Source of the DNA: Mauremys mutica
Lineage: Eukaryota > Chordata > Testudines > Geoemydidae
Direction of reading: 5' to 3'
Assembly (NCBI RefSeq): GCF_020497125.1
Contig: NC_059084.1
Span: 6,847,501 to 6,911,500 of the forward strand
DNA length: 64,000 nt
Numbering within the stretch: the first letter of the stretch is position 1; the number at the start of each line of letters is the position of its first letter. Made by a program: the position numbers and the translations under genes. Below, piece by piece: positions 38,801 through 52,100 of this stretch. The notes under the pieces are model-generated. The model searched no databases and was not told where the DNA came from. It worked only from the letters and a program-made list of their open reading frames with translations.

Positions 38801-41800
38801 TACAAGTTTGTATGTCGCCAAGGCCTAAGAGCTAGTAGCAGAGGCATTTTGCCTAGGCAGATAGAGAAGAAGATCCACCCTGTCATTGTTTGTCCCCACA
38901 AGTGAATGTCCAGTCTCCTGATTCAAACCTATCTCATTCCATGGGATCTGTTATTACTTGTCCACCATGAGTCCCTAGCATTGTAGAGTAGTGCCTAAGA
39001 AATAGAAGGCACAGTACAGGGCTATCACTGTGCAAATTGCCCATGATACATTATTAATAATAATTGAGGACTAGGGCACTTCATAAGTAAAAACTATTGA
39101 GGGTGGTGCAGAGGGGAAATCTTGCATCCAGAGTACCTGAGAGGACTCTGCCAGTACTCTGGGAAAATACATACTGGAGCCCTGCCACCTTTGGGGGCGA
39201 GGGCACATGCATCCTACTCCCCCTTTCAAGCAGCTGTCATCCTGGGTGCTTTTGGAGGGCAGAAGGCCAGCACTCCACAATCACACTGTGTGTCTGGCTC
39301 CTGCGTGAGGAGCCACAAGAGTGAAGGAGGAGGCTTGGCACAAGTGTCGGGCACAGTCTGGCTCATAGGGTGGTTCTTTTCTACTCGTTCGATACCGATG
39401 GAAATTTGATTAAAAAACTCACCACCCTATATTGCTGTTTGCATTTTTTTTTACTAATATTGTTCACTTGGTTGTATAACCAATGGGAAATCCCCCCCCC
39501 CCCCCCCGTTTCCCTTCCACCAAATAAAAGGGGTTCTTTGAGGTGGTCTCTTGTATATTTCCACTGTTGGATTCTGTTGATTGTGTTGATCTGGGTGCAG
39601 AAGGCTTTGGAGCTGAAGATGTCCTATACTGTCCCTTGAATACACAAGTGGTTCTGAAAAAAACTAAGGCCTTGTCTACAGCAGGTATTGCCCCCATTTC
39701 AACTAGGGAGGCCAGTTGCACAGGTCTAATCCCCTAGTGTAGACAGGGTAAACTGCTATAAGGTGATCTCAAGCAGGGAGCAAGCTGTAACTGCACATGG
39801 TAGCTTTGTCTGTCTACACTAGAGAATTGCATTTGCATAGCTATGTTGTTGGCTTGCAGCATGACAAATCATCAGTGTAGACACGGCCTAGCTCCAGTGT
39901 TTACTCAATCAAGTGAGAATGGAGACTAGTTACCATTTCAGTACCTGGGTTGTAAAGTCCTAGCACACAGCACCAGTTTAGGGATTGACATCTTGCGGCA
40001 GACCAGACACCTGATATGGACATCTGACTTGAGAAAAATAGAGGGGCAAGAGGCATACCTTTTTAAATCTGGATTTATTAGGATCTGACTCAGTTTTGAT
40101 AGTAGGAACTAGCCCAAATCCCCAAGTGCACAATGGCACACAAATACTAAAATTGCCTAAAAATGATACTGTAAAATAAGTAAAAGCTAACTATATACAA
40201 CTATTTTTTGAGAGAAATGACAAGAAGTCTGACAAAAACAGACTTCACGCATAGGAACGGTTCCTCTGATCACGGAAAAGAAGGAATTGAGACGGTTGTT
40301 GGCTGCACCTTCTTATATGGCCTTGGGCACTAAATGTTCAGTGCCCCAGGAAGGTGTTTGAGTGGCACCTTACAGGCATGTCTCTTCTAGAAGTTTCTGA
40401 AGCTCTGAGGTGCCAGGTGCACATCCCAACTGTGAGACTATGCAGAGGCAACACTTGAAGAACTACAGTTACTGGTAAGTAACTTCTCTTTGTGGAGTGC
40501 TTTAGAACTGACCTTTAAAGCACCAGCTGAGCAATATATTTCAGTTTTCAGTTGTATGTGAATGAATTGAAGGGTTTCACTTTTATTTTCTTATTTAAAA
40601 AAAACATGCTTGCCTGAGAATTCAACAGCCCTTGCTCTTCAAAGAGATGGCTTTTTTTTAAAGTATAATTTTGTTCAGACAGTTATTCCCATAATTAGTC
40701 ATTCCTGCAAGAAGATGTGCACACCACAGCTGCCTGAAAGCTGGTTGGTTTACCATCAGTCAGATAAGATGTAGATGATGCTGAGTGGCAAAGGAAAGTG
40801 GAAATGGCAAAATCTAGGAATATTCAAAACTGAGGGAGCCTGCCCACCCATTGATAAAACAGTTAACAATCTCTGAGTTTTACTCAACTAATTGCTGCCC
40901 TGGATTCTTAGCTAAGTGATCAGGGATGCCTTTTTCAACTTTGACTGAGAGTGCCTTTTCCTACCAGTTTAGGCTAGGCTACTGAAGCACATAATAGTAA
41001 AGTTCATTTGGAAACAATGCAGCTACCTGCCTCCGAGCAAGATGGATTGGCAAAAACATATTACACTTGTTCTCTGCACAGGATGCCAGTTAACTTTTGC
41101 ATGAAATCAAAATACTGGATATGACCTACATAACCCCTATGTAGGCTTGGAGGCTGGTGCACCCTGTATGACCTGCCACACCACCTGCACTCATCCAGAA
41201 TCCTTAACCTACCAAATCTAAGGGTGAGGCTAACGGGAGTCAGGAGCACATGGCATTTCCAATGTTAGGTCCTCTCCTTAGAAGTTTACTTCTGCCAGAA
41301 ATACATCTGCATTCCAGTCCGGCCATGTTCAAAAAGCACAGCTCCATTCATCCTGTTCACAAACTGCTGGCTGTGGTACCCAAAAATAAGCCTGCTGGCA
41401 AGGAATTTTCACTCTTTATTTTTTAAAGTTGCTGTGTGGCAATGGCATGTAGTGGTTTTATGTCCTATACTTGCACAATGTCTAACTACAGAACCTATGC
41501 CGGCATAGCCTTGTTAGAACAGCTAAGCCAGCTTAAACTCCCACTGTAGTAGATGCAGCCTATGCTGACAGAGAAGGTTTTCCTGTCAGTGTAGGAATGC
41601 CACCTTCCTGAACAATGTTAGTGATGTCGATGAAAGCACTTTTCCGTTGTAGCTCTGCTAGTCAGGGATGTGGATATTTTCATACCCCTAAACAATGTAG
41701 CTACGCTGATACAACTTTTAAGGGTAGACTATGCTTGGGACATTTTTCGCTTTTTAACTTACTCCTGTAAAGTGATCCATATCCCTAAGTGTGGTGAGTG

Positions 41801-44800
41801 TCATAACTGTAGTGAATAGATAAGATCAGCAGTAGAAAGTAATACCGAGTTCTACATTCAGCAATATTACCCCATTCCAATGATTTCCCCCCAGCACTTC
41901 TCACAGTGAATAATTACTAAACTTACCTTCCACAGCCACAAAAAGATTATTTGTAAATATTCTTTCAAGTAATGTCTTGTACTGTTACAGTTCTGGAGGA
42001 GGGGTTATTACAAATTTTATGAAGACCTGCAAAAACCTCCCCATTTTTAAAATATATTTATATATATTCATGATCGACTCCTCACCACTGTATCTCAGTG
42101 TGTATTATACTATGGCCATACAGTTTAAAACTGTTAGTGTGAACTATAGCAAGAAATTTAATATTTGATGGAACAATAATTCAGATAACTAAAAAGGAAC
42201 AAAAACGGCAACAACTCTTCCCTCCCTCCCTTTCTGGTAAGCTGAAGTGAATTTAATTTTTAAGTGATAAAAGTTTGTAGTAACTAGATGGTTGCACACA
42301 GCTTACTAAACTAAAATCAGAGGGATTATTAAATGAAATCCCATGAATGGTGATAACACAGACCTACCTGACTAAACAGAAATGCAGAGATTTTTCAGAA
42401 AATATGGGTTTCTACAGCCAGACTTCCGTGGAAGGAAATAAAATAACAATGGAAAAACTTGTCTGCAGTGTTGTGATAGCTGTGTTGGTCCCAGGATGTT
42501 AGAGGCAAAGTGGGTGAGATAATATCTTTGATGGGACCAGGCTCTATTGGTGAGAGAGACACAAGCTTTCAAGCTCGCACACAGCTCTTCGTCAGGCCTC
42601 GGAAATGTACTCAGGAGTGTCAAAGGTAAATACAAGGTGAAATAAACTGTACAGCTTAAATAGTTAACACATTTCAAGGGATACAGTGGGTGAGGTAATA
42701 TCTTTTATTGTACCAGCTTTGTCTCTAATATCCTGGGATCAACACGGCTACAATTACACTGCATGCAACATATTTAGAGGGCTCATTCACGGTGAAGTAG
42801 CCAGTCATAGGAAGAAAAAGGGGGGGGGGTGAGTGAGCTCAGGGCGGGGGCGGAGTTAGTGGGTGATTGTTGTAATGAATCAAATTTTGAATATTTTTCT
42901 TAAAATGGTTTAGTGCAGTGTCCTTTAAATAAATAAGTATTTAAGGTAATCAGTAGGTATTTTCAAGTCACTGAGCTATCTGTATAAAATTGAATTAGAA
43001 AGTAAACACAAGTTTGTGCTTGAGAAATCCTATTAACTTCCAAGTTCTATAATCAAGAAGTCTCCTTAGGTAGAAATTTTTAGTTGCCACAATTTAAGAT
43101 GTAGACTGAATTGTTAAGTATTGTGAAATTTTAAAGTTTGTTTCCTCATTTTCTGGTGTCTGCTGATCTGGAGAATTATCTCTCTTGACTCAGAAATTTT
43201 TACGTCTTCAGTAGTAATGCCAGTGCCACAGAATAAAAGATGCTACAGCATCTTTTTCACAACACTACATCGGTTGAACAATTTCAGAAGCTGAAGTTTT
43301 ATATTTGACAATGTTTTACTTTAGGGTGGGGTTTGGGGTTTTTTTTTTCCCATTGGCACAATGCCAAGGCAGCCTGCAACGAACCACCCTAAGCAGCCTG
43401 ATGTTAGACTAAATATGGGAAGTAAGGGATTGAGCACAGTATTAACTTTCAAGCTCTGTTTCCTTTTTTCTATTAAAGTGCTGATGAACAAGTATTTAAC
43501 TCCCTTCCCGTTAATATATAGGGTAGAGAGAGATGCCTTCATTATCACTTCCACAATAATGGAGAAAGTCACCCATAATACAACTCTCATGAGTGTGTGT
43601 GTGCGTGTGTGTAATATATATATTTAAAATCTAGCCGTAGTCAATGCTGTTCAGGTAATAATTTTTGACTTTAGTATGAAGTATATTTTAAAAAGAATTT
43701 GATAGCATGCTTACCTAAAATGTGTCAAAACACTACAGACTTCACTTAATATAACTTAAAACTGATTCCTTAATTCAGCATGGCTCATTTTGAACCTGGT
43801 ACATTTATAAAACATCATGAATATTTTTTATCTATAGGAGTAACCAACAAATAAATACTCCTAAATTTGCATATACATTTTATGTATGTATACTCCTAAA
43901 TTTGTATAAATATTTTTTAGCCAAATGACAGTACTCAAAGGAAAATTTGCAGTAAGATAAATTTTTTCTGTTGAGTGAGCTGTCTTAATTATTGCTGTGT
44001 AACTTTTTACAGTTTGATTAACTATTATTCAGTGTAAAAATCCTCCAGCACTGGAGGAAAAAAAATCCTTTGTTATTATCAGATACTAAATTCTTCCCAA
44101 ACAAAGCAGCTATCTCTACATGGTAAAAATACAAAGTCATTGCAGTTTTACATCAGATCATGATTTTTATATCAGACTTCTAAAGTTTTCGTAATGGGGA
44201 GGGAAAAACACTTCTAAGGTTCCAGAGCTTAGTGTTTGAAATATTTACTTTGAAAAAAGCAATTAATAATATCACATATTGCTTTTAGACCCTCCTGAAA
44301 ATCCTAGTCAACATAGAGTTTAATATGGGGTGATTAAATATCTATGCTTTTGTGGATGATGATTATAAAAGGATTTTATTCAGTTTTGAGTCTGATCAGA
44401 TATTTCAATGGAATTACTATACTACAACCACTAGGAATCTGGACCAAAATAGGAATCTATGAGCCTCCCTTATGATGCACATTGAGGCTTATCACATCTC
44501 ACTTCATTTGTCAAGCACTATTACATAATTTAATTTAAAATGTCTGTTGGACAAAAGATTAACATTTTCAAAGCAGCTGCTGTGTTTAATTGTTGTGAAT
44601 GTTATAACAACTAGGTCAAAAAGGCACTTCTTAAGGGAAATATGGATGGTTCAGGAACATCATTAATACCTAAAAACATTTGTTTTATCCCCATTGTTCT
44701 GTGGACATCACGTTTTCCCTCAGCAAAAACAGATTTTTTTAAAAAATAGGTGAACCACAGAAAGGGCAAAATCTAGAAAAACAGCTAACCACGTCTGTCT

Positions 44801-47800
44801 TTGTAAGTAGAAGAGAAAAATCTTAACACCTCTTAAGCTTTCAGAAATGCCAGAATGCTGGGACTGATGCATTTCTATAAAATTAATCCCTTCAGCCATA
44901 GACATTCATATTTTAGAATTGTTTAATTGGATAATTTGCATATCACACTGTTTAAGCCACATCACTTGTCCCGGCCTGAAGAAGTTTACAATCTAAGTTA
45001 GACAAATGGTGCTAGAGGGGGTTGGGAGGATGATGGTGGCAAAAATATTTGTGTATGTTTTATATTCACAAGGTCATGAGTATGTATTAAGCTACAACAG
45101 GATCAAAAGTCATATTTGAGATATAGAAGTATATTAAATCTTCCATAATTTTCTGTTGGGTAAAATGCTTTTGGGCTGACACATGTAACTGAATTTCATA
45201 TGTGTTCTGAAAATCCTTACACAAATATTGCAACGTTGGGAAACCTGCATAAAATTGCTAAATATGAACCATTTATAATTGCATACAAACGAGTCCTGTT
45301 GGTAAATATGACTTCTTCCTCATTTTAAATATTCTACACAATACTTACAAATATAGCAAATACAAACAAACCTCTCCAGAATAGCCTTTTATTTTATTTC
45401 TGCAACTGTAATATACCAGTCAGGAAGTCCTGAGTCATTCACTGTTATCACGAGTAATATAGCAGCACTGCTCAGATTTCCCAAAAGTCTTGGCACTGAG
45501 GAGGACTCAAGGTTTCACCCAGTTTGTTTTCAAATCCCAGATGTACTCTGCCTCACTTTGTACTAGGGTGACCAGATAGCAAGTGTGAAAAATCGGGATG
45601 GGGGTTGGGGGTAATAGGCACCTATATAAAAAAAGGCCCAAATATCGGGATTGTCCCTATAAAATCGGGATATCTGGTCACCCTACTTTGTACTGAGTCA
45701 CAGAAACTTGCTTCTGCCCCTTCTTACTGAAAGCAATAAGAAAAGATATGTACTCAAAATGAGTCAGAAGTTCAATAAACCAAGAAAGAAGGTCTGGAAG
45801 TGCTAGTTTACATGGCTCTTGGGTATATTTGCCTCTCCTGTTCCCAAGACTTCTGACTGTTGAATGAAGTATCTGGGCTTTCTGCGTCCATTAATTCTGA
45901 GTCTGTTTGTTTTGGCCAAACTCAAATGGTAGGAAACCCTTCTCTTTCTAGTTTCTAGGCTGAATATATGTTTTGGTACCATGGAAGTGCTTAGGTACCA
46001 CAAAGAAGGTACTGTGGAAACCTCTAAGATCATCTTTATCACGAAGGAACTAAATCAATGAAGGTTCGTCATATTAGACTGTTGGGCCCTTCTCCTCACT
46101 TCCCAGTCTATATATAAGTATTAGGTATTACTATTATTTCATAGTTCCTATACATCCTGACTTTGGCTAATATTGTCCCAGTATATCAAAAAATGGGACA
46201 GCGATAGTTACAGTAAATCATTTTCAGGACAAAAAATTACTCTAGTTCACTCAATGGAGAAATTCAGTCAATCATTCCACTTGATCACACTCAAGATGTC
46301 AAAAGGAAGTTGTTTCATCCTGGACTGGAAATGGTCACATTTTGCCCCCACAAGATTCAGGAAGGAGTCACTTGGAATGTGATTATTGACTGAGCGAGTG
46401 TAACTAATTTGGCGCCTGTGGATCTTCAAGATGCTTACATTCATGTGCCAATAGCTACTTCCAACTACAATATTGTGACATCTGGTTTATTAGAGCATCA
46501 GTTCCCTGAGTTCCGATGAAAGTGTTTCGTAACAGACCATCTAAAGAAGGTGTGGGCTTGTCTCTTTGTGGCTCTAGAGATAATGGAACTTTTTCAACAT
46601 AGTGTCAAACAAGTCCAAAAGTCTGTCTGTCTTACCCAGGAGGTTACACATCTTGGAGTCCATTTCAAAAGAGATGGAAACATATTTATCCTAAGAGTCT
46701 GACTTTGCTGCTGCTTTCTGATTCTATTGCAGTGGGTGTGGAGGGTAAAGAACAAAACGTGTTGGGTCTCCTGATAACTTGTCTTGAGGGCATTCTATGG
46801 GAGAGGTCCAGGAAGTGTACCAAATCCTCAAAGATAAACTTGACTTCTTCGATTAAATCTTATATTTAGAAGTCCTACTTGTTTAAGTGTTCTGTATCAT
46901 TAGAAGGGTGCACATTATAACTAGTCTAGCTACTTCTAGTCTGAGAGGGGAAGCGTGAAGTCACAGCTTGGTCTTCCCAGCATTCCTTCAGAAGGAAGAA
47001 ATAGAATGACATTTCAGGAGTTGTTCCTGAGTAATCTCCCACATCCTCAGTCCTTCACATAATGGACTATTCGTTGTATCATAAAAGATCCAGGATGGTG
47101 GTGTAGCAATTAGAATTGTTATCTGTAAATGATGATGTTTCTGTATGTAATATCCCAATGTGGAACTGTCCTTACCTGCTTTTGCTGATTTTCTTGATCC
47201 TGCTGTGCTGAATCATTCCCTAACTGGTCCAGGAATTATAGCATGGACACCTTTGTCACCACCTTATGTCCCCAAGTGGAGTTGTTGCACAGTTGAGAAC
47301 TGGGGCCTTTGCTTGCATAATCTTATATCTTTTCCTGACATCAAATTGCCTGTCTAATATCTGCAGTGGCAGAGGGAGAGGTCGGCAATTAGAAAAACTT
47401 GGAAGTTAAATAAAAACTTACTAATAACTTGTTAGAGATGTCAGATTATTTCACTTTCATTCTAATCGCTCCAGTTGAAAGTAAGACTGTATGAAAGTTC
47501 AGTGCAGCAAACAGTGCCTAACGCAGTCCTTAAATCATGTTTGTGTAAAGGAAAAGTAATTGATTTTTTTAAAACAATGTTTAGTTTAGTAAAATTCAGT
47601 CAAGCTCTTGGAAATGATTCACCACTGTGAATTCGTTCTCTCAAATTTACAAAATCTAGACAATAACTACATGTACCGGAATAAGTGTTAAGTAAATTGT
47701 TATAACTTGATTATTTAATTCAGATAGTAATATGTGGTACACTGAATGTTCAAAAAGCACTGGTAACGTTTTTTTCATTCTCATGCAAGTTGAATATTAA

Positions 47801-49043
47801 TAGCTGATTGTTAATGAAACCCATGTCTGGACTGTTTGAGGGTGGTATAGCTTTTTAAATGTTTTGTATATATTGTGATATATCCTCATAATTTTTCTTT
47901 GAGAATCTTAAAGGAGTTTGTCTGAAATGAAGTAATCTCAATCTCCATACTCAACCTCCTCTTTGTATGGAATATATTCTGTCCAGTGTTTTAAATACTC
48001 AGTTTATTCCAAACCAAGCTAAGATATACCTATGCACTCTTTTTTTTCATATTTTAATAAAGCCAGTGAAAGTTTAAGAATTGTGAGCTCGTAATAGGTT
48101 GTATGACACAAACTGAAGTTGATGCATGTTTGAAAATTAGACTGTTTGGAGGCATTATTTCCCAGACTGTTCTTTCTGAATGAATAACTGGTTTTCATTA
48201 GTAGGATCGTGTCTCCCATCTAAATGAATATCAAAAGTAATAATAAAATTATCAAATCTGTTGCAGAATGAAGATACTAAGTGTAATACAATTTTTTTAA
48301 ATATTTGTAAAGCTTCTTTGGTATACTTAGGTATTACTGTACATGGCCATTTATTTTATAGCCATATATTTATTGTTTTTCTGTTTGTTTTAACAGCCCA
48401 GAAGGAAGAGAAGAAGAATGAGGATAAACCCATAGAACCTACTACAGCATCAAAGAAAGGGGTTGCTTCACCTTCTACAGTCGAGAAACAGACGTCTTCC
48501 CTGTCCAAAAACCTTGGTCCAAAGAAGTCCCCATCATTTACTAGCACTTCACTAACTAAACACCCAACTAAATATTCTGCTGCGAGCTTCAAAGGTGTAA
48601 TTCCTAAGAAATCTTGGCTTTCATCAGGCAATGTTTCCTCTTCAAAACAGTCACCTCTTTCCCATGGTTCACCATCAGTTTCCAAAAAATCAATTGTGTC
48701 TTCCAATTTACCTGGAGGGTTTAGAAAAACAGCAATGTCTTCCACTTCAGCTATGTCTGCAATTGCACAAGCAAAAGGAGCAGCTAACCCCACTCAATCA
48801 CAACCCAACTCTCAAATTCGACAAAATATACGACGATCCCTCAAAGAAATTTTATGGAAAAGGTGGGAATTCAACACACTTACTTTGTACAGTAACTCCT
48901 CACTTAACGTTGCAGTTATGTTCCTTAAAAATGCGACTTTAAGCGAAATGATGTTAAGCGAATCCAGTTTCCCCATATGGGGTGGGGGGGGGAAGAGGTT
49001 AGGTTCCAGGAAAATGTTTTTCACCAGACAAAAAACTAATTAT

Positions 49044-49087
<44 letters not shown>

Positions 49088-49092
49088 CACAC

Positions 49093-49135
<43 letters not shown>

Positions 49136-52100
49136 TAAACAATTTAATACTGTTCACAGCTATGATGATTGTGAAGCTTGGTTGAGGTGGTGAAGTTAGA
49201 GGGTGGGATCCCAGGGAATGCCTTGCTGCTAAATCAGTGGTGGTCAAACTTTTTTGTACTGGTGACCCCTTTCACATAGCAAGCCTCTGAGTGTGACACC
49301 TCCCCCCAATAAATTAAAAATACTTTTCAATATATTTTACACCATTATAAATGCTGGAGGCAAAGCAGCTCGCAACCCCTCATGTAATAACCTCATGACC
49401 CCCTGTGGGGTCCCGACCCCCAGTTTGAGAACCCCCGGTGCTAAATGATGAACTAGCACTTGGCTGAGCCCTCAAGGGTTAATACATTGTTGTTAATGTA
49501 GCCTCACATGCTACAAGGGAGCAATAGATACAAGGGAGCAGGAATGGCGGGGAGGGGAGATAGCGTAGCAGACAGAGACAGACATACACCTTGTGTGTGG
49601 GAGAGAGAGATACACACTGCCCCTTTAAGTAAGCTGACCCACTCTTAAGTGCATTGTCTTTTTAAGTGTCAGGAATTGAGAGAGCAGCTGCTGCCCCAGG
49701 CTCTCTCTGTCTCTCTGTCCCTGTCCCCACCCTGTTCTATATGGAGAAGAAGGGGTAAGCAGGGTGTAGGAGCAGGGGGAGGGGACATTAGTCCGCCCCT
49801 CCCCCGCATAGCAAGCAAGAGGCTCAGGGAGCTGCTCCAAGGCAGAGGGTAGGAGCAACACATGGCAGTGCGGGGAGGGACAGCTGCAATTGGCAGCCTG
49901 CTGGCAGCTGCTGCTCAGGGAACTTAGAGAAGCAGGGAGCTGATAGGGGGGCTGCCCGTCCACCCTGGTTCCAAGCCCTTACCAGCTAGCTGCAACAGGC
50001 TGCTCTTCCTGCAAGCAGTGGACAAAGCAGGCAGCTGCCAAACGAGGTTAGAAGGGAGCATTGCACAACTTTAAATGAGCATGTTCCCTAATTGATCAGC
50101 AACGAAACAACTTTAACCAGGATAACTTTAAGTGAGCTACTTACTATAAAGGCATTAACAAACTTTGAAATAAATGTTTAGACTGCACTGCTCTTTAACA
50201 GTGATAAGGAGGCAGTGACTTCATGCTTCAAGTGAAATAGTTGACATAAGCTTAATATTAAAGTGAACTAAAGAAAGTTTGGTGATGTCTCACATTCAGA
50301 GGTAAAATTTCCAAATGCACAGAATCAGAATTGAATGTTAAATGTTCTTAAAGGGCAGGGGGGAAAACCTGAAGTATTATGATGGCAATTTTAATATGAA
50401 GTCTTAAATCACAACATAGAAACTTTTATAATGCAGTTGTTACTAAGTTAAAATCTAAAGAAAATATATAGAATACAGTATGATTAATTTACTTTCCTGT
50501 TGCCAAAGGATAAAAGCATGTGATGTATAGGTTTACCTCTTCCCTTATCCCCCCCTGCAAGAAAAAATAGTAGTAATCACACCATTTAAAAACGAATCAG
50601 TTACTGACAAACACTAAAGCACCATGTAATTTCAAACTATTGCTAATTAGTTTTAAAATTAAAAAAACAACAAATCAGAGATGGTTACACAAACAAGTAC
50701 AATGTCATCTTAACTTTTCCTCTTTAGTGGTAGGGAAACTAACTTATTGTAGTTCCCTTGAAAAGTGAAAACAAAAATACTTGTGTGGAGAATATTGCCT
50801 CTAAGGCCTTGAACCTGTAAACCTTTAAGTACGTGATTAACTTCATGCATGTGAGTAGCCTCACTGAATTCACAATCATTATTTTTTGAGATTTTATTCA
50901 CAATTAAAATTACCAAACTTATTTAATATCAATGTTGTATTTAGAGGAAGTATAATAATAAATTATTTTTTTTTGTACAGAGTCAATGATAGTGACGATC
51001 TTGTCATGACAGAGAGTGAAGTGGGCAAGATAGCACTGAATATTGAAAAGGAAATGTTTAATTTGTTTCAAGTTACAGACAACCGATATAAGAGTAAATA
51101 TCGCAGTATCATGTTCAATCTTAAGGACCCAAAAAATCAGGTTTGTGTTCTTAAACGCTGGGTATATGCTAAAATATATGAAACCTCTTTGACACTTAAC
51201 GTTTTTAATTTCCATCTGCAAAACTCTACTAGCTCTAACTTTTGAGGCTGTAGAACTTACCCGAAGTCATTCCAAAATCATTCACATCTTGACTGAAAAG
51301 AAGTGATTTTCAAAATGTCTTTGTGTGTGACTCATTAATTCCTAGCAAGCTTGGTTACTTTGTTTGATTCAGAATACAATACTGCTTATAATGATATATT
51401 GGGCAAAGGTGGCAAGAAATTCCAACTCTCTCTACCTTTCTGGCATTGTATGACGCGTTGGATGACTTCAGCTAGAGTGGATCCACAGATTCACTGGAGA
51501 TTAACAGAATGATGATTCTTTTAAAACATGAATTGAATGGTTGTGAAAATGTAGACTTGAGAGCAGAGTAAGCTGAGGTCCTTTTTTATTTACAGAACAG
51601 GAATAGCATAGGTAGTGGGTAGTGCAAGCTTTCCTCACACCACTTTGGAAATGCAGTTCACCTTGCACTAGAGGATTACTTTTAGTGATCAGAAAATAGT
51701 TCATCTGTATGCCCATTCAATCCTTAGTATCTGTTCAGACTAAGCCTTTTCAATTTTGCTTACACCTAGTTAGTACCTTTTAATATGGAGTTCATAAATT
51801 AAGGAATAAAGTTCATTCTTCTGCAAGAAGAATCTGCTTTACTAGTTATCTAACTCTTGGTATTCTTCAACATAGCAGTAAAGTAGGTTTTTGTTTCAGG
51901 GACTTTTCCATCGTGTTCTTCGTGAAGAGATTTCTTTGTCAAAGCTAGTGAGAATGAAGCCAGAAGAACTTCTCTCCAAAGAGCTGTCTGTGTGGAAAGA
52001 GAAACCAATCAAATCAGTAAGTAATGTAATTCTGTTTATCATGTATTCACATAGGAATTGTTGATGGGTTTGTGATGTTAATAAATGACTTTCCAGAGTC

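Larger units (their letters stand above)
32602..48396 (+). other. DIDO1 intron 7
   Basis: The largest intron here, 15.8 kb. 33210-34120, 34430-38330, 40520-41455 and 42900-45555 and 47130-48396 show no gene or clear element, apart from short runs. An AATAAA on the gene strand at 37594-37599 could serve an early transcript end. Repeats are listed separately. Confidence 0.75.
48863..50980 (+). other. DIDO1 intron 8
   Basis: More than half is one 1.26-kb DNA element starting near the donor. 50150-50980 is AT-rich without recognised elements. Confidence 0.8.

Noticed and set aside
48356..48793. Long minus-strand open frame opposite exon 8
   Set aside because: Shadow of the low-complexity coding exon.
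48863..49193. Extension of exon 8 into the following transposon
   Set aside because: It crosses a GT donor used in the family and enters a mobile element with microsatellites; the TFIIS-like domain would be broken.
49625..49963. Overlapping open frames on both strands in a GC-rich stretch
   Set aside because: They lie inside the non-autonomous transposon and have biased, motif-free translations.
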